This document shows, in pieces, positions 8,525 to 17,803 of a stretch of 64,000 nucleotides of DNA. The DNA is from Chitinophagaceae bacterium (GTDB lineage Bacteria > Bacteroidota > Bacteroidia > Chitinophagales > Chitinophagaceae). Where the stretch lies: the NCBI GenBank assembly GCA_016702745.1, contig JADJDJ010000004.1, forward strand, positions 186,001 to 250,000, written 5' to 3'. How positions within the stretch are numbered: position 1 is the first letter of the stretch; each line of letters begins with the position of its first letter. The notes beneath the pieces are model-generated. The model saw only the letters and a program-made list of their open reading frames with translations, did not search any database and was not told where the DNA came from. The position numbers and the translations under genes are program-made.

Positions 8525-9811
8525 TCAGAATCTTCTTCGTTGCTGTGGTACCGCAAAATTTAATACTTTATGAAACCATCCCGGATAGTTCAGCCCTGCT
8601 TTCTGATAAATCAGGACTACCATGATCAGGTAAAAAGGCATACAAGGAATTTTATAACGGGATAAGGCACCAAAGTTGGCAGATGAAATTCCCACTGCAA
8701 CTGCGAATACAAAGGCAAATACAAAACACATCAGTGTACGCGGGTCTGAGAAAGCCGTGGTAAAAAATGATTTCACCCCTTTTTTATACATGAAGAACAG
8801 GGTCAGAAAAAGGAATAGGGAGGATTCAGCACAGGATAACAGGGCGATGGGTGAGTTAACTTCCCACAGGAAGGGCCGGAAGAAGGTAGCAGTGACCCCT
8901 CCAAAGACCATCAGTATAGGATTAGATGTATTAATGGTGAAATGGGAATCACTTCCTCCTGTTTGCTGGTTAATGACGGCATACATCTGCCGCTGGTACT
9001 CTGCATTCCCCTGGAATTTATCAAACTGGTATTGCTGTGCCGCCTCAAAGGAGGTGAGGTATTGCAGCAGGAAAAAAGTGACCCCGACACTGGCAGCAAA
9101 GGTCATTCCAGCGAATATGCCCCGCAGTGTTTTGTTTTCGATCATTTTGTTGACCTCGGCAAATTGCCAGATCAGCAGGGCCATCACCAATACCAGCAGG
9201 ATATAAACTTTGATGGAGAAGAGCAGGAAGCCACAGGCAGCCACGATGAGCAGGGAGGATATGATCTTTGTCTTTTTTACAAACATATTGAGAAATGCAT
9301 AACATATATATCCTACACAACCAAAAGTGACGGGATCCTTCAATAATCCGGAGCCCCAGTAAATCACACTTGGCAGGAACAAACAGGCCAAGGCAATTTC
9401 ACGGTACTGACCCGGATAAAAATGATAAAATGTCTTGAACAACCGGATGGCACCCCCCAATGCAAAAAAGGCAAAACACATACTGATACAGAGGTAACTG
9501 TTGAAAAAGATATAGGAAGGAATCAGGGCCAGTTTGGGAGGAAAAAAATTCGCTTCCGAAAACATATAGTTGTAGGTGAGATCCCCTTCATATCCGTCGT
9601 AATAAAAATAATCAAAGAGCGGACTTTTATAGGTCAGTTTCGGACTCAGTAAGGCCAGTTGAAAATTATCCGGATTGTCCTTGATGGCTGCGCGCAAATC
9701 CTGTGTACCCTGGTAAAACAAACCGGTATCACCACCCTTAAAATAAAATTCTGTGAGGAATGCGAAGGCAAAAACACAGATGATTTTAAAATAAAAAGCT
9801 CTGAAATACAA
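8525..9811 (-). CDS. Polytopic membrane protein, probable Wzy/EpsG-like polysaccharide polymerase
   Basis: 428 residues from a TTG at 9811, with about nine or ten hydrophobic segments (for example IICVFAFAFLTEFYF, LICISMCFAFFALGG-like, SSLLIVAACGFLLFS, LVLVMALLIW) and a long central loop. It has no strong family signature; the topology and the place between glycosyltransferases suggest the repeat-unit polymerase. The frame stays open upstream to about 9940 and encodes a further convincing helix (LAIFPLCFLIFFFII) but contains no ATG, GTG or TTG there. An ATG at 9933 lies in another frame and meets TAG at once, so a 5' indel is possible. Confidence 0.65.
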   Translation of the reverse strand: MYFRAFYFKIICVFAFAFLTEFYFKGGDTGLFYQGTQDLRAAIKDNPDNFQLALLSPKLTYKSPLFDYFYYDGYEGDLTYNYMFSEANFFPPKLALIPSYIFFNSYLCISMCFAFFALGGAIRLFKTFYHFYPGQYREIALACLFLPSVIYWGSGLLKDPVTFGCVGYICYAFLNMFVKKTKIISSLLIVAACGFLLFSIKVYILLVLVMALLIWQFAEVNKMIENKTLRGIFAGMTFAASVGVTFFLLQYLTSFEAAQQYQFDKFQGNAEYQRQMYAVINQQTGGSDSHFTINTSNPILMVFGGVTATFFRPFLWEVNSPIALLSCAESSLFLFLTLFFMYKKGVKSFFTTAFSDPRTLMCFVFAFVFAVAVGISSANFGALSRYKIPCMPFYLIMVVLIYQKAGLNYPGWFHKVLNFAVPQQRRRF

Positions 9812-9950
9812 CGCCGTGATGCGTGTATCCCTGTACTTTTTGGCTTTTGCCCTGATGATAAAAAAGAATATCAGGAAGCAAAGCGGGAAAATCGCCAGGT
9901 CAGAAACGGAAAAAATCTGATTAATAGCTACATTTAACTAACCGGGCACT

Positions 9951-11069
9951 TTAACCCGGTGACGGTTCTTTTATCTCACTGAATACGACAAGAAAGGTCT
10001 GATTGGTCGCTTTGACTGAATAATGATCCTCAATTTGCTGTCTGGCTGCCGCCCCCATTTTGTCCCGCAGGGATGCATCAGTCAATAAAGTTGTCAATGC
10101 CTGCTCCCATTCCGGTTCCTGATCACAGACAAACCCATTGACAGCATGATTAACAATAATACTGTTCACTCCAACCGGAGAAACAACAGCCGGAATACCC
10201 AGGGCCATATACTGAATCGCTTTAAACCCGCATTTGCCCCGGGATATTTCATCATCATGCAAGGGCATCAGTCCGATATGAAAATGAAGCAGGTCTGCAG
10301 TTTCATTCTCCCGGCTCCATTTTATAAACCGGTAATGTTTCAAAGGCAGTTCCGGATCCTTATCTGCGATTACGTAGAACGTAAAAGGAATTTTTTCCTG
10401 TAACCGCTGTAAAACCGGAAGCACCAGATTGAGGTAGGGCAATGTGCTGAATGTGCCGGTCCAGCCAATTGAAGGACTGGCTGTTTCCTGATCCTGCATC
10501 CGGTTATGTCCGTTTTCTGTATCCACCACCGTGGGGATCAGTTCCACCCGCGCATTATGTTTTGAAGCAAAGCTGGCCAGGAACTCATTTCCAACGGATA
10601 CCTTATAAGACCAGCTGCATATCTTTTCCACTTTACCAAAATTCCGCAATCCGGATGCCGCTTTATTATATTCCGAACTCACCGGAATCCAGATAGCATC
10701 ATCAAAATCGTATATCACTTTTTTCCGCAGCAATTTGCAGATGACCCACTCAAAGAAAGGAGGACCGATAGGTGCAGCTTCGCGGTAGAGATAAACATAA
10801 TCGTAAAACGGAATCCTGAACAGATCGATCAGTCTGCGGAATTGGCCGGCCAGTACAGCCCTGACTTTACGGAATTTATTTCCCGATTTATACAATGACT
10901 TCCATCCATTGAGAGAATAGAAACTGCTGATCCGGATTTTATAACCCTTTTCTCTGAGCAGACCCAGGTAATGTTCAAACCGGAATCTTTGTCCGGGTGA
11001 AATACCAGGTGCAGAAGGTGCCAGGAAATAAATGGCCGGCTTTTTCTCAGCGTTTTTTCCCGACGGCAT
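9951..11069 (-). CDS. Glycosyltransferase (GT-B fold, GT1/GT4-like)
   Basis: 372 residues from ATG 11069 (MPSGKNAEKKPAIYF); the frame is open to 11108 but this start shortens the overlap with the upstream methyltransferase to 23 bp. The N-terminal half has PGISPGQRFRFEHYL and YDFDDAIWIP; the C-terminal half has IGWTGTFSTLPYL, KCGFKAIQYMALGIPAVVSP and a terminal helix. This matches a GT-B enzyme that uses a nucleotide sugar to extend the lipid-linked repeat. Substrate unknown. Confidence 0.82.
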   Translation of the reverse strand: MPSGKNAEKKPAIYFLAPSAPGISPGQRFRFEHYLGLLREKGYKIRISSFYSLNGWKSLYKSGNKFRKVRAVLAGQFRRLIDLFRIPFYDYVYLYREAAPIGPPFFEWVICKLLRKKVIYDFDDAIWIPVSSEYNKAASGLRNFGKVEKICSWSYKVSVGNEFLASFASKHNARVELIPTVVDTENGHNRMQDQETASPSIGWTGTFSTLPYLNLVLPVLQRLQEKIPFTFYVIADKDPELPLKHYRFIKWSRENETADLLHFHIGLMPLHDDEISRGKCGFKAIQYMALGIPAVVSPVGVNSIIVNHAVNGFVCDQEPEWEQALTTLLTDASLRDKMGAAARQQIEDHYSVKATNQTFLVVFSEIKEPSPG

Positions 11070-11949
11070 GCCAAAAAGGGGATTGATTGGAGAAAACGAT
11101 ATCGCCAAGCCCGGCTTTTTCCATCATCTGCTGAATCTCTGCTTTTGAGAAACGCTGTTCCAGCGGAGTTCCAAAACGGTCCAAAGCATCATTGCGGATG
11201 ATGTAAAAGGAATTATTCTCATACACATGGAGCGGGATTTTGGAACGGATTTTTTTAGAAACACCGAATACCTTCAGCAAACGGCTCAATAAAATAAATG
11301 GCATATAAAAAAATACGGCCATTACATTACAGGTAAATTTCTTGAGCCAGGCCGGCATCTTACTCACCACTCTTCTCACCAGATCGGAGAGAGAAAAAAG
11401 GAACCTGTATAATTTACCCCTGTTATCCAGTTTATAATATAAATAGACCAGGAAATGACCGCCCGGCTTTATTTTCTCCACACAGGCTTCCATGGCTTTG
11501 GCCGTGTCCGGTATATGATGCAACACACCCAGACTGAATCCGAAGTCAAAGTAATTATTCTCAAAGGGAAGATTATCGATGGAGGCTTTATAGAGATGCA
11601 CATTGGGAATATCCTGTAATAAATGTCCCGCTGCCAACACTGCATCGCTGGGATCAATGGCCGCCACTGCCCCAACCTTATCATGCATGTACTTAGACCA
11701 GCGGCCTGTTCCGCAACCAAAATCGGCTGCGATTTTATCCTGACCCAGCATTGCAGGGGTTACAATATCAAAGTAAGTATCTCCGATTTTCTTTATTTCC
11801 GCATCATCAAATTGGTGAAAAGCATTCCATTCTTCGCCAAAAGATTCCACGGTAGTCAGGTCAATATTCTGACCCAGATCATCATAACGTTTTACCGGTT
11901 TGTTTTTTACACTGATGGTGCCAACCGGTGCTTTACTTTCCTGAATCAT
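11047..11949 (-). CDS. Class I SAM-dependent methyltransferase
   Basis: 300 residues. SAM-binding motif I is DFGCGTGRWSKYM (about residue 72), followed by the acidic AAIDPSDA, then FSLGVLHHIPDTAKAMEACV and LKPGGHFLVYLYY-type motifs of Methyltransf_11 enzymes. Two hydrophobic stretches (VMAVFFYMPFILLSRLLKV) suggest membrane association. It probably methylates a sugar or lipid-linked intermediate. It overlaps the next glycosyltransferase, so translation may be coupled. Confidence 0.85.
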   Translation of the reverse strand: MIQESKAPVGTISVKNKPVKRYDDLGQNIDLTTVESFGEEWNAFHQFDDAEIKKIGDTYFDIVTPAMLGQDKIAADFGCGTGRWSKYMHDKVGAVAAIDPSDAVLAAGHLLQDIPNVHLYKASIDNLPFENNYFDFGFSLGVLHHIPDTAKAMEACVEKIKPGGHFLVYLYYKLDNRGKLYRFLFSLSDLVRRVVSKMPAWLKKFTCNVMAVFFYMPFILLSRLLKVFGVSKKIRSKIPLHVYENNSFYIIRNDALDRFGTPLEQRFSKAEIQQMMEKAGLGDIVFSNQSPFWHAVGKKR

Positions 11950-11960
11950 CGTTTCTTGCT

Positions 11961-13193
11961 TTATTTCAGTAGTTGCTGGTAAACTTCTTCATAGGTGTTC
12001 GCGCCCTGTTGCAGATCAAATATTTCAATCGCCTTCTTCCGGATCTGTTCTCTGCTGCCCGGCAATCCGTGTTTCAGCTGCTTGGCAATGGCATCAAATG
12101 TTTTTTCATCCAGCTGAGGTACCAGTATGCCGCTGCTGGTTTCAGCAACGATCTGACCCGTATCGCCAATATCATTACAGATCACCGGAATACCCATGGC
12201 CATTACTTCTCCCTGCTTGGTTGGAGAGGAAGCTTTTTTGGAATAGGCGTCTTTAATAAAAAATATATTCCAGTCGCTCACGGACAACCAGGCCGGCACT
12301 TCTTCCCGGGAAGCAGGTTGTATACGGATATGGTTTGCCGGAATTCCCAGTCGCTCTGCAGTTGCCGTAATGACGCGGGGATCATCATGCGTGATGAATA
12401 AAAACACCGCGTCCGGAAACTGTTTCAAGAGCGAGCGAAAGAAGAGCAGCATTTCATCACTCAAGTACCAGCCGCCCAGTGAACCAAGATAGCTCAACAC
12501 TTTTGCGGACGGAGGGATTCCCAGTTTTTGCTTATAAGAAGCAGTAAAGTCTGGCAATACCCGCTGAAAATCGAAATGTTGCATATCCGCACAACATGGA
12601 ATCACGGATATTTTTCCCGCAGGCACCTGGTAACGGGTGATTAATTCCTGCCTTCCTTTATGGGTCAGTGAAATAATATGGGAGGCCGCATTGAAATAAC
12701 CCTGTTCCTTTTTCTTGTAGATCCTGTATAAGAGCCGGTACAAGGGATTGCTCAGTTTCCATAATCCGCTGTCCACCCTTTCATCCACCCAAAAACCACG
12801 CATATCAAACAGGAAAGGAATACCGGTGCGCTTTGCTATTTTTTTCCCAGCCGCTGCGGGTACATAGCTCCGGCAATGCAGGAGGGAAATTTTTTCTTCC
12901 CGGCAGATGGCCGCAGCGGTACGGTTCAGCTTCCACTGATCATATATTTTGGACAGTATCGGCGGGCGGGTTGAAAATAATAATGTGGTCCAGCCGATAC
13001 CGGCTTCCTGTAAAATACCGCGGATCAGATCACCCCTTTCTTCCAGCCGCTTTTTTTTCTCTACACTCAGGATATGAAAAGAATAACCCTGCTTTGTTAA
13101 TGCTTTCAGATAAGGGATTACCTGGCTTTGGCCCAGCTGGTCCGTCATTCCGTCGTAGGAAATAAATAAGACCTTTTTGTTTTTTACATCCAT
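11961..13193 (-). CDS. Glycosyltransferase family 4
   Basis: 410 residues. GT-B fold with N-terminal FISYDGMTDQLGQSQVIPYL, HCRSYVPAAAG and the donor-site region KKASSPTKQGEVMAMGIPVIC with VLSYLGSLGGWY at the start of the C-terminal domain. It overlaps asparagine synthase upstream by 10 bp. The predicted role is adding one sugar of the repeat unit on the cytoplasmic face. Substrate not predictable. Confidence 0.85.
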   Translation of the reverse strand: MDVKNKKVLFISYDGMTDQLGQSQVIPYLKALTKQGYSFHILSVEKKKRLEERGDLIRGILQEAGIGWTTLLFSTRPPILSKIYDQWKLNRTAAAICREEKISLLHCRSYVPAAAGKKIAKRTGIPFLFDMRGFWVDERVDSGLWKLSNPLYRLLYRIYKKKEQGYFNAASHIISLTHKGRQELITRYQVPAGKISVIPCCADMQHFDFQRVLPDFTASYKQKLGIPPSAKVLSYLGSLGGWYLSDEMLLFFRSLLKQFPDAVFLFITHDDPRVITATAERLGIPANHIRIQPASREEVPAWLSVSDWNIFFIKDAYSKKASSPTKQGEVMAMGIPVICNDIGDTGQIVAETSSGILVPQLDEKTFDAIAKQLKHGLPGSREQIRKKAIEIFDLQQGANTYEEVYQQLLK

Positions 13194-15082
13194 TGCTTAT
13201 ACCAGAGCTGAAACATCAGGTAATACCAGACTTTCGTGTACAATTGTTCTTTACCTCCGTAAAACTGTTTTTTCAACTGATCCAGTTCTGCCTGGCGGAA
13301 AATACCCTGCTGCTGCACAAAGGCGGGATCAAATGCCTCATCTACAAAATGACGAAGCTCTTCTTTTAACCAGGCGGCAATCGGAATACCGAATCCCATT
13401 TTGGGTCGCTCCATCATGGACTGGGGAACATATTGATGCACAATCTGCCGGAGAATATATTTTTTGATGCCATTATGCATCTTATAAGCGGAAGGCAGTT
13501 TCGCTGCAAATTCAATGATATGCTGATCGAGGAAAGGTTCTCGACCTTCCAGACTAACAGACATGGAAGCCCGATCCACTTTTTGCAGGATATCATCCAG
13601 CATATAGGTTTTATAATCGATGGCCATCATATAACTCAGGTCATCGCTGTAAGCAGGGTCCAGTTGTTCATCAAAATAAGAAGGAAGTGATCCGGGTGCC
13701 TGCAGGAATAAGCGATTCAGTTCATCCGGCAGGTACAAACAACTCATGTTGAACAAAAGTTCTTTGGCACTATTGTCCTTCAGCAGGTGCATGATCTTTT
13801 TATACCGTGTGGTAAAGAGAGGTTTCCTGTTCAGGATGGGTACACGGTGAGCAGGTACATGCGCCATGATCTTTGCCATTCCTCTCCGGATAGGCCCTGG
13901 TACTTTATTCAATTTTCTTTTTACCCTTGCGATATAGTCATACTTATTATAACCGGCAAACACTTCATCTCCTGCATCGGCGCTCAGGGCCACGGTAACA
14001 GATTGCCTGGCCAGTTTGCTCACCAGGGTTGTGGGGATGGCACTGCTGTCGGCAAAGGGTTCATCATAAAAGAATGGAAGCGTGGGCACAATCTCCAATG
14101 CTTCTTTGCTGGTGCAGTAATACTCGGTATGATTGGTACCCAAATGGGCAGCGGTGGCCTTGGCGAAGGGGGCTTCATTGAGACCCTTATCATGTACCCC
14201 GATGGTGAAGGTATTGATCTTTGTTCCGCTGTTCTTTTGCAATAAGGCGGTCACGCAGGTACTGTCGTATCCGCCACTGAGAAAAACACCAACCGGCACA
14301 TCGGCCACCATCCGGTATTGGAATGCTTTCTCCAGAATTTTTTCAGACTCACTGATGGCTTCGGGCAGACTGATATCCAGTTTAGGCTGGTTATAGGCAT
14401 CCATCACATCCCAATATTTACCGATCTTAATTTCTCTGGACCGCAGGTTCAAAGTGAGATGATGACCTGGTTGCAGTTTATGGGTATTCCGGAAAATACA
14501 ATGAGGTGTGGGCACATAGCCGAACTGCATAAAAGAAGCAATAGCATCTGTATTCAGCTCTTTTTTAAAACCCGGATGCTGGTGAAAAGATTTCAGTTCG
14601 GAACCAAATAAAAATAAACCATCTGCAAAATACCAGAAGAAAGGTTTCACCCCTGCCCGGTCTCTGACACAGAACAAACAGTTTTTTTCTTTATCGTACA
14701 CGACGAAAGTGTACATCCCGATAAAGCGGCTTAAACAATTCTGTCCCCATTCTTCATAGGCATGCAGGATCACTTCAGTATCGGAATGGGTGATAAAGGA
14801 ATGTCCTTTCCCCTGCAGCTCTTCCCTTATTTCAGCGTAGTTATAAATTTCACCATTAAAAATCAGCACGAGCTGTTTGTAATACATGGGCTGGGCAGCT
14901 GCATTGCTCAGATCAATGATCGAGAGCCTTCTGTGGCCCAGTCCGACGAAACCATTTTCGGCCTGATCAAACAGATGACCATCCCCATCCGGTCCACGGT
15001 GACTGATTACACTGGTCATTGACCGGAGTACGGGCTCTTCCGTTTTTTTATTGAAATCGGCAAATCCTGCGATTCCGCACAT
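13184..15082 (-). CDS. asnB: Asparagine synthase (glutamine-hydrolysing), AsnB-type
   Basis: 632 residues. MCGIAGFADF gives the N-terminal nucleophile Cys2 of the class II glutaminase domain, with HRRLSIIDLS and NGEIYNY; the synthetase domain has the PP-loop SGGYDST (about residue 270). It makes an amide from glutamine and ATP. Copies within polysaccharide clusters are common in Bacteroidota and may amidate a uronic acid or supply amide nitrogen, rather than serve asparagine synthesis. That role is inference from position between glycosyltransferases. Confidence 0.93.
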   Translation of the reverse strand: MCGIAGFADFNKKTEEPVLRSMTSVISHRGPDGDGHLFDQAENGFVGLGHRRLSIIDLSNAAAQPMYYKQLVLIFNGEIYNYAEIREELQGKGHSFITHSDTEVILHAYEEWGQNCLSRFIGMYTFVVYDKEKNCLFCVRDRAGVKPFFWYFADGLFLFGSELKSFHQHPGFKKELNTDAIASFMQFGYVPTPHCIFRNTHKLQPGHHLTLNLRSREIKIGKYWDVMDAYNQPKLDISLPEAISESEKILEKAFQYRMVADVPVGVFLSGGYDSTCVTALLQKNSGTKINTFTIGVHDKGLNEAPFAKATAAHLGTNHTEYYCTSKEALEIVPTLPFFYDEPFADSSAIPTTLVSKLARQSVTVALSADAGDEVFAGYNKYDYIARVKRKLNKVPGPIRRGMAKIMAHVPAHRVPILNRKPLFTTRYKKIMHLLKDNSAKELLFNMSCLYLPDELNRLFLQAPGSLPSYFDEQLDPAYSDDLSYMMAIDYKTYMLDDILQKVDRASMSVSLEGREPFLDQHIIEFAAKLPSAYKMHNGIKKYILRQIVHQYVPQSMMERPKMGFGIPIAAWLKEELRHFVDEAFDPAFVQQQGIFRQAELDQLKKQFYGGKEQLYTKVWYYLMFQLWYKQWM

Positions 15083-15191
15083 AATGTTAGAGGTTAAAAT
15101 TCATGTAATCCCTTTTTGAAAACGAACCGTTTTCAAAGTTGATCACGAATAAAATAGAAGGTTACAGATCAGCAACTGCCTGCTGGCAGGT

Positions 15192-16151
15192 TCAGGCCGC
15201 TGTTAATCCCATGGGGATGGGGGCGGTTTGCAGGCTGGGTCTCCTGGACATCTTTTTACCCTGTGTAGCTGCCGCCAGTTTTTTATATTTCTTTCTGGCA
15301 AGTATAAATGCTGCAAGGAAGAAAATCCAGATAGTATAAGAAAGAATTTTAGCACCCTGTTGAAAGAGCAAGGCTCTTGGCGCCGGGAATGCGCTTACCG
15401 GACCATAACTAAATTTTGTAAACACATCCAGCACATAGTCTTTTGAATATTGCGGATAGGCAGCCACCAACACATCTTTATGCTGGTTCAGCCAGTCAAT
15501 ACTGGGCCGGTTATAACTGGCGAGCAGGGCCGCATCCGGTTCCTTATCCGGATCAAAATAATGCCAGCCATTATCATAATAAGCTTCGAAACAAAAATGC
15601 CCGGTGGCATTTCCGGTAAAGCCGACTTTTCTTGTTTTGATTCCTTTCTTTTCCAGCAACTGCATCATCACAATGGATTGCTGACTACAGGCGGCATAGG
15701 GATATTTCAGGATATCATCAGGAACAACAATGGCACTTAATCCACCACCCAGCATCTGGGCCATCATCATCGCCATATAATTATTACTGAATCCGTAGAG
15801 TGAATAGCCGTGATAGAATCTTTTTCTCACTACCGCTGCCGCCATTTCTGTAAAATTCTTTTCGGAACTAAGGGCCGGTTTGGCGGGATTTGAAAGACTG
15901 ACACTATCGCAGTATTTCAATAAAGATTGTAAGGAATTAAGATTGGATAAAGCCGGGTCGAATTCTTCGCGCTGATCATAAACAGGTGTATCATAGGTCA
16001 ACCGCTGCATGTTCGACTGGTTTCCCATGAACTGGTACACCGACAACAACAGAAAGAAGTTGAATACTATAAAAAGGGAAAGCTGTAATATGAAGAACAA
16101 ACGCTTCAACGGGTGGCTTTTTTTTGGTATTGGATGATAATGACATCTCAA
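15192..16151 (-). CDS. Membrane-anchored transglutaminase-like protein of the polysaccharide locus
   Basis: 319 residues; the frame opens with TTG and no ATG is near. One helix near the N-terminus (FFILQLSLFIVFNFFLLLSV) and one near the C-terminus (LSYTIWIFFLAAFILA) flank an extracytoplasmic domain. That domain has a Cys in YAACSQQS, a His in TGHFCFEAY and an Asp in YFDPDKE, the order and spacing of a transglutaminase-like Cys-His-Asp triad. Members of this fold act as peptidases or acyl-transfer enzymes; the substrate is unknown. It sits between a GT2 gene and asnB. Confidence 0.6.
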   Translation of the reverse strand: MRCHYHPIPKKSHPLKRLFFILQLSLFIVFNFFLLLSVYQFMGNQSNMQRLTYDTPVYDQREEFDPALSNLNSLQSLLKYCDSVSLSNPAKPALSSEKNFTEMAAAVVRKRFYHGYSLYGFSNNYMAMMMAQMLGGGLSAIVVPDDILKYPYAACSQQSIVMMQLLEKKGIKTRKVGFTGNATGHFCFEAYYDNGWHYFDPDKEPDAALLASYNRPSIDWLNQHKDVLVAAYPQYSKDYVLDVFTKFSYGPVSAFPAPRALLFQQGAKILSYTIWIFFLAAFILARKKYKKLAAATQGKKMSRRPSLQTAPIPMGLTAA

Positions 16152-16243
16152 AAATATTAATTCCCTGACGCTGGCAAAGCAATGGATATCAAAGCTTTTA
16201 AAAACAGGGTTAAAGCACTCAAATGCTGATCGTAAATGTCCGA

Positions 16244-17203
16244 TCAGTGACTCGAAAAACTACGATAACCTTGTTTATTCAACAGGGCCTTCACCCAGCC
16301 GGTATAGGTAGCCAGATCAATGGTCAGGGTGATAAGGGCCACGAGAAATAATAATACCGGATTCGATAAGCCCCGTGTTCCAAATTCATACCGGTGCATC
16401 CAGGCCCTTTTGGCTGTTCGTGCGCCGAGCCAGGCGGGGATAGCCAGTAGCCAGAGCCAGCAATGAAATATACCCAGCAATATGAATGGAATTAATAACA
16501 GGTATTGGCGGGCGATTCCATAATGCCAGAAAGCCTGCCGGCCTGCCCATACATTATAAGCAGAGTAGAGTGTGAATTTTTTAAAAGTTGAGACCAGTCC
16601 GGGTCTTAGTTTCCAGGATACCATGGCCGCAACTGCTGTCGTGATTTTTGCTGCAGCCTTATCTGCCCTTTCTATAAAGACCAGGTCTTCGGTAGCCCGC
16701 CAATCCGGAAACCCTCCGGCTTTTTCCCAGATTGATTTACGCAGCAAACAGGAGGCGATTGATTTTGTTCTGATTTGCCCGGGTTGTAAAGCCGGCACAT
16801 AAGCGATGGCGGCAGCTTTTTCAAACAGACTGTTTACCTGAGGCGAGAAATTGCCATATATAATATCTGCTCCGGTTTCTTCTCTAGCTTTCACCAGCTG
16901 CATCATCCAGTGCGGATCCAGTGTGATCCCTGCATCTGTATAGGCAATCCAATCATGACCCGCAGCCGCTGTGCCGATATTTCTTCCTTTTCCCGGCATG
17001 GCTCTTCCGGCTTCAATCAGTTTAAACCGGGAATCATTTTTTGTTTCGCTTCTAATCAGCAAAACTGTTTGATCGGTGGAGCCACCGTCAACAAAGATCA
17101 CTTCATCTGGTTGCAGGCTTTGTTCCCGGATAGACTGAATCAGTGAAAGGATTGTTTCACTTTCATTAAATACAGGTATCACCAGTGACACCTGCTTAGT
17201 CAT
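16244..17203 (-). CDS. Glycosyltransferase family 2 with C-terminal membrane helices
   Basis: 319 residues. GT-A motifs: VSLVIPVFNESETILSLI at the N-terminus, VDGGSTD (about residue 40) and AYTDAGITLD for metal and nucleotide binding, RATEDLVFIERA later. The last 100 residues contain hydrophobic segments (LLLIPFILLGIFHCWLWLL), so it is membrane bound. Its start overlaps the stop of the acyltransferase upstream, suggesting coupled translation. Confidence 0.87.
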   Translation of the reverse strand: MTKQVSLVIPVFNESETILSLIQSIREQSLQPDEVIFVDGGSTDQTVLLIRSETKNDSRFKLIEAGRAMPGKGRNIGTAAAGHDWIAYTDAGITLDPHWMMQLVKAREETGADIIYGNFSPQVNSLFEKAAAIAYVPALQPGQIRTKSIASCLLRKSIWEKAGGFPDWRATEDLVFIERADKAAAKITTAVAAMVSWKLRPGLVSTFKKFTLYSAYNVWAGRQAFWHYGIARQYLLLIPFILLGIFHCWLWLLAIPAWLGARTAKRAWMHRYEFGTRGLSNPVLLFLVALITLTIDLATYTGWVKALLNKQGYRSFSSH

Positions 17204-17796
17204 AAAGCTTCCTGATTATTATTACGCATGCGGATGATCCTGGCCGGGTTGCCCGCCACCACGGCATAGGCAGGTACGGGCTTTGTAACAACAGCCCCTG
17301 CTCCTACAATGGCATGGTCGCCGATATCTGCCATGATGATGGCAGCTGCTCCGATCCAGCAACCATTGCCGAGATGAATGGGTTCTTTCGGATTATTTCC
17401 CTGGAGTTTGATTGGAACATCCAGTTTTTCGGTCCGGTGATGATTTCCACCTGACAGGATCACGGCATTCGGTCCTACCAACACATGATCCCCAAAAATT
17501 ACAAAATCAATATAGGAACCGCTGCTGACCCAGACATCTTCTCCAAAACTGGTTCTTCGATCTTCCACTTTTACTCCATAATGAAGTGTTACATCCGGGG
17601 GTATGGCTGGCAACAACTGGTGATACACAGCCCGACGGAATTTCCAGCCGATGGAGAATGGGGCACGGGAAATAAATTCACCTATAAAGGGGAAATAAAA
17701 AATTCTTAGTTTCAATCCGAGCCGGAAAAAACTTCCCCATAGCCATCCGAAGAAATAAATAATACCGTTTGGTATTGCTGCCAGTACTTTGCGCAT
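17200..17796 (-). CDS. Hexapeptide-repeat acyltransferase (WcaF/LbetaH type)
   Basis: 198 residues. Left-handed beta-helix repeats run from about residue 80 (VWVSSGSYIDF, VLVGPNAVILSGGNHHR) to the closing motif IGDHAIVGAGAVVTK and VVAGNPARIIRMR. Family members move an acetyl or other acyl group to a sugar hydroxyl. An N-terminal hydrophobic segment (IIYFFGWLWGSFFRLGL) could tether it to the membrane. It lies between a GT4 and a GT2 gene. Confidence 0.85.
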   Translation of the reverse strand: MRKVLAAIPNGIIYFFGWLWGSFFRLGLKLRIFYFPFIGEFISRAPFSIGWKFRRAVYHQLLPAIPPDVTLHYGVKVEDRRTSFGEDVWVSSGSYIDFVIFGDHVLVGPNAVILSGGNHHRTEKLDVPIKLQGNNPKEPIHLGNGCWIGAAAIIMADIGDHAIVGAGAVVTKPVPAYAVVAGNPARIIRMRNNNQEAL

Positions 17797-17803
17797 AGCT
17801 GGT

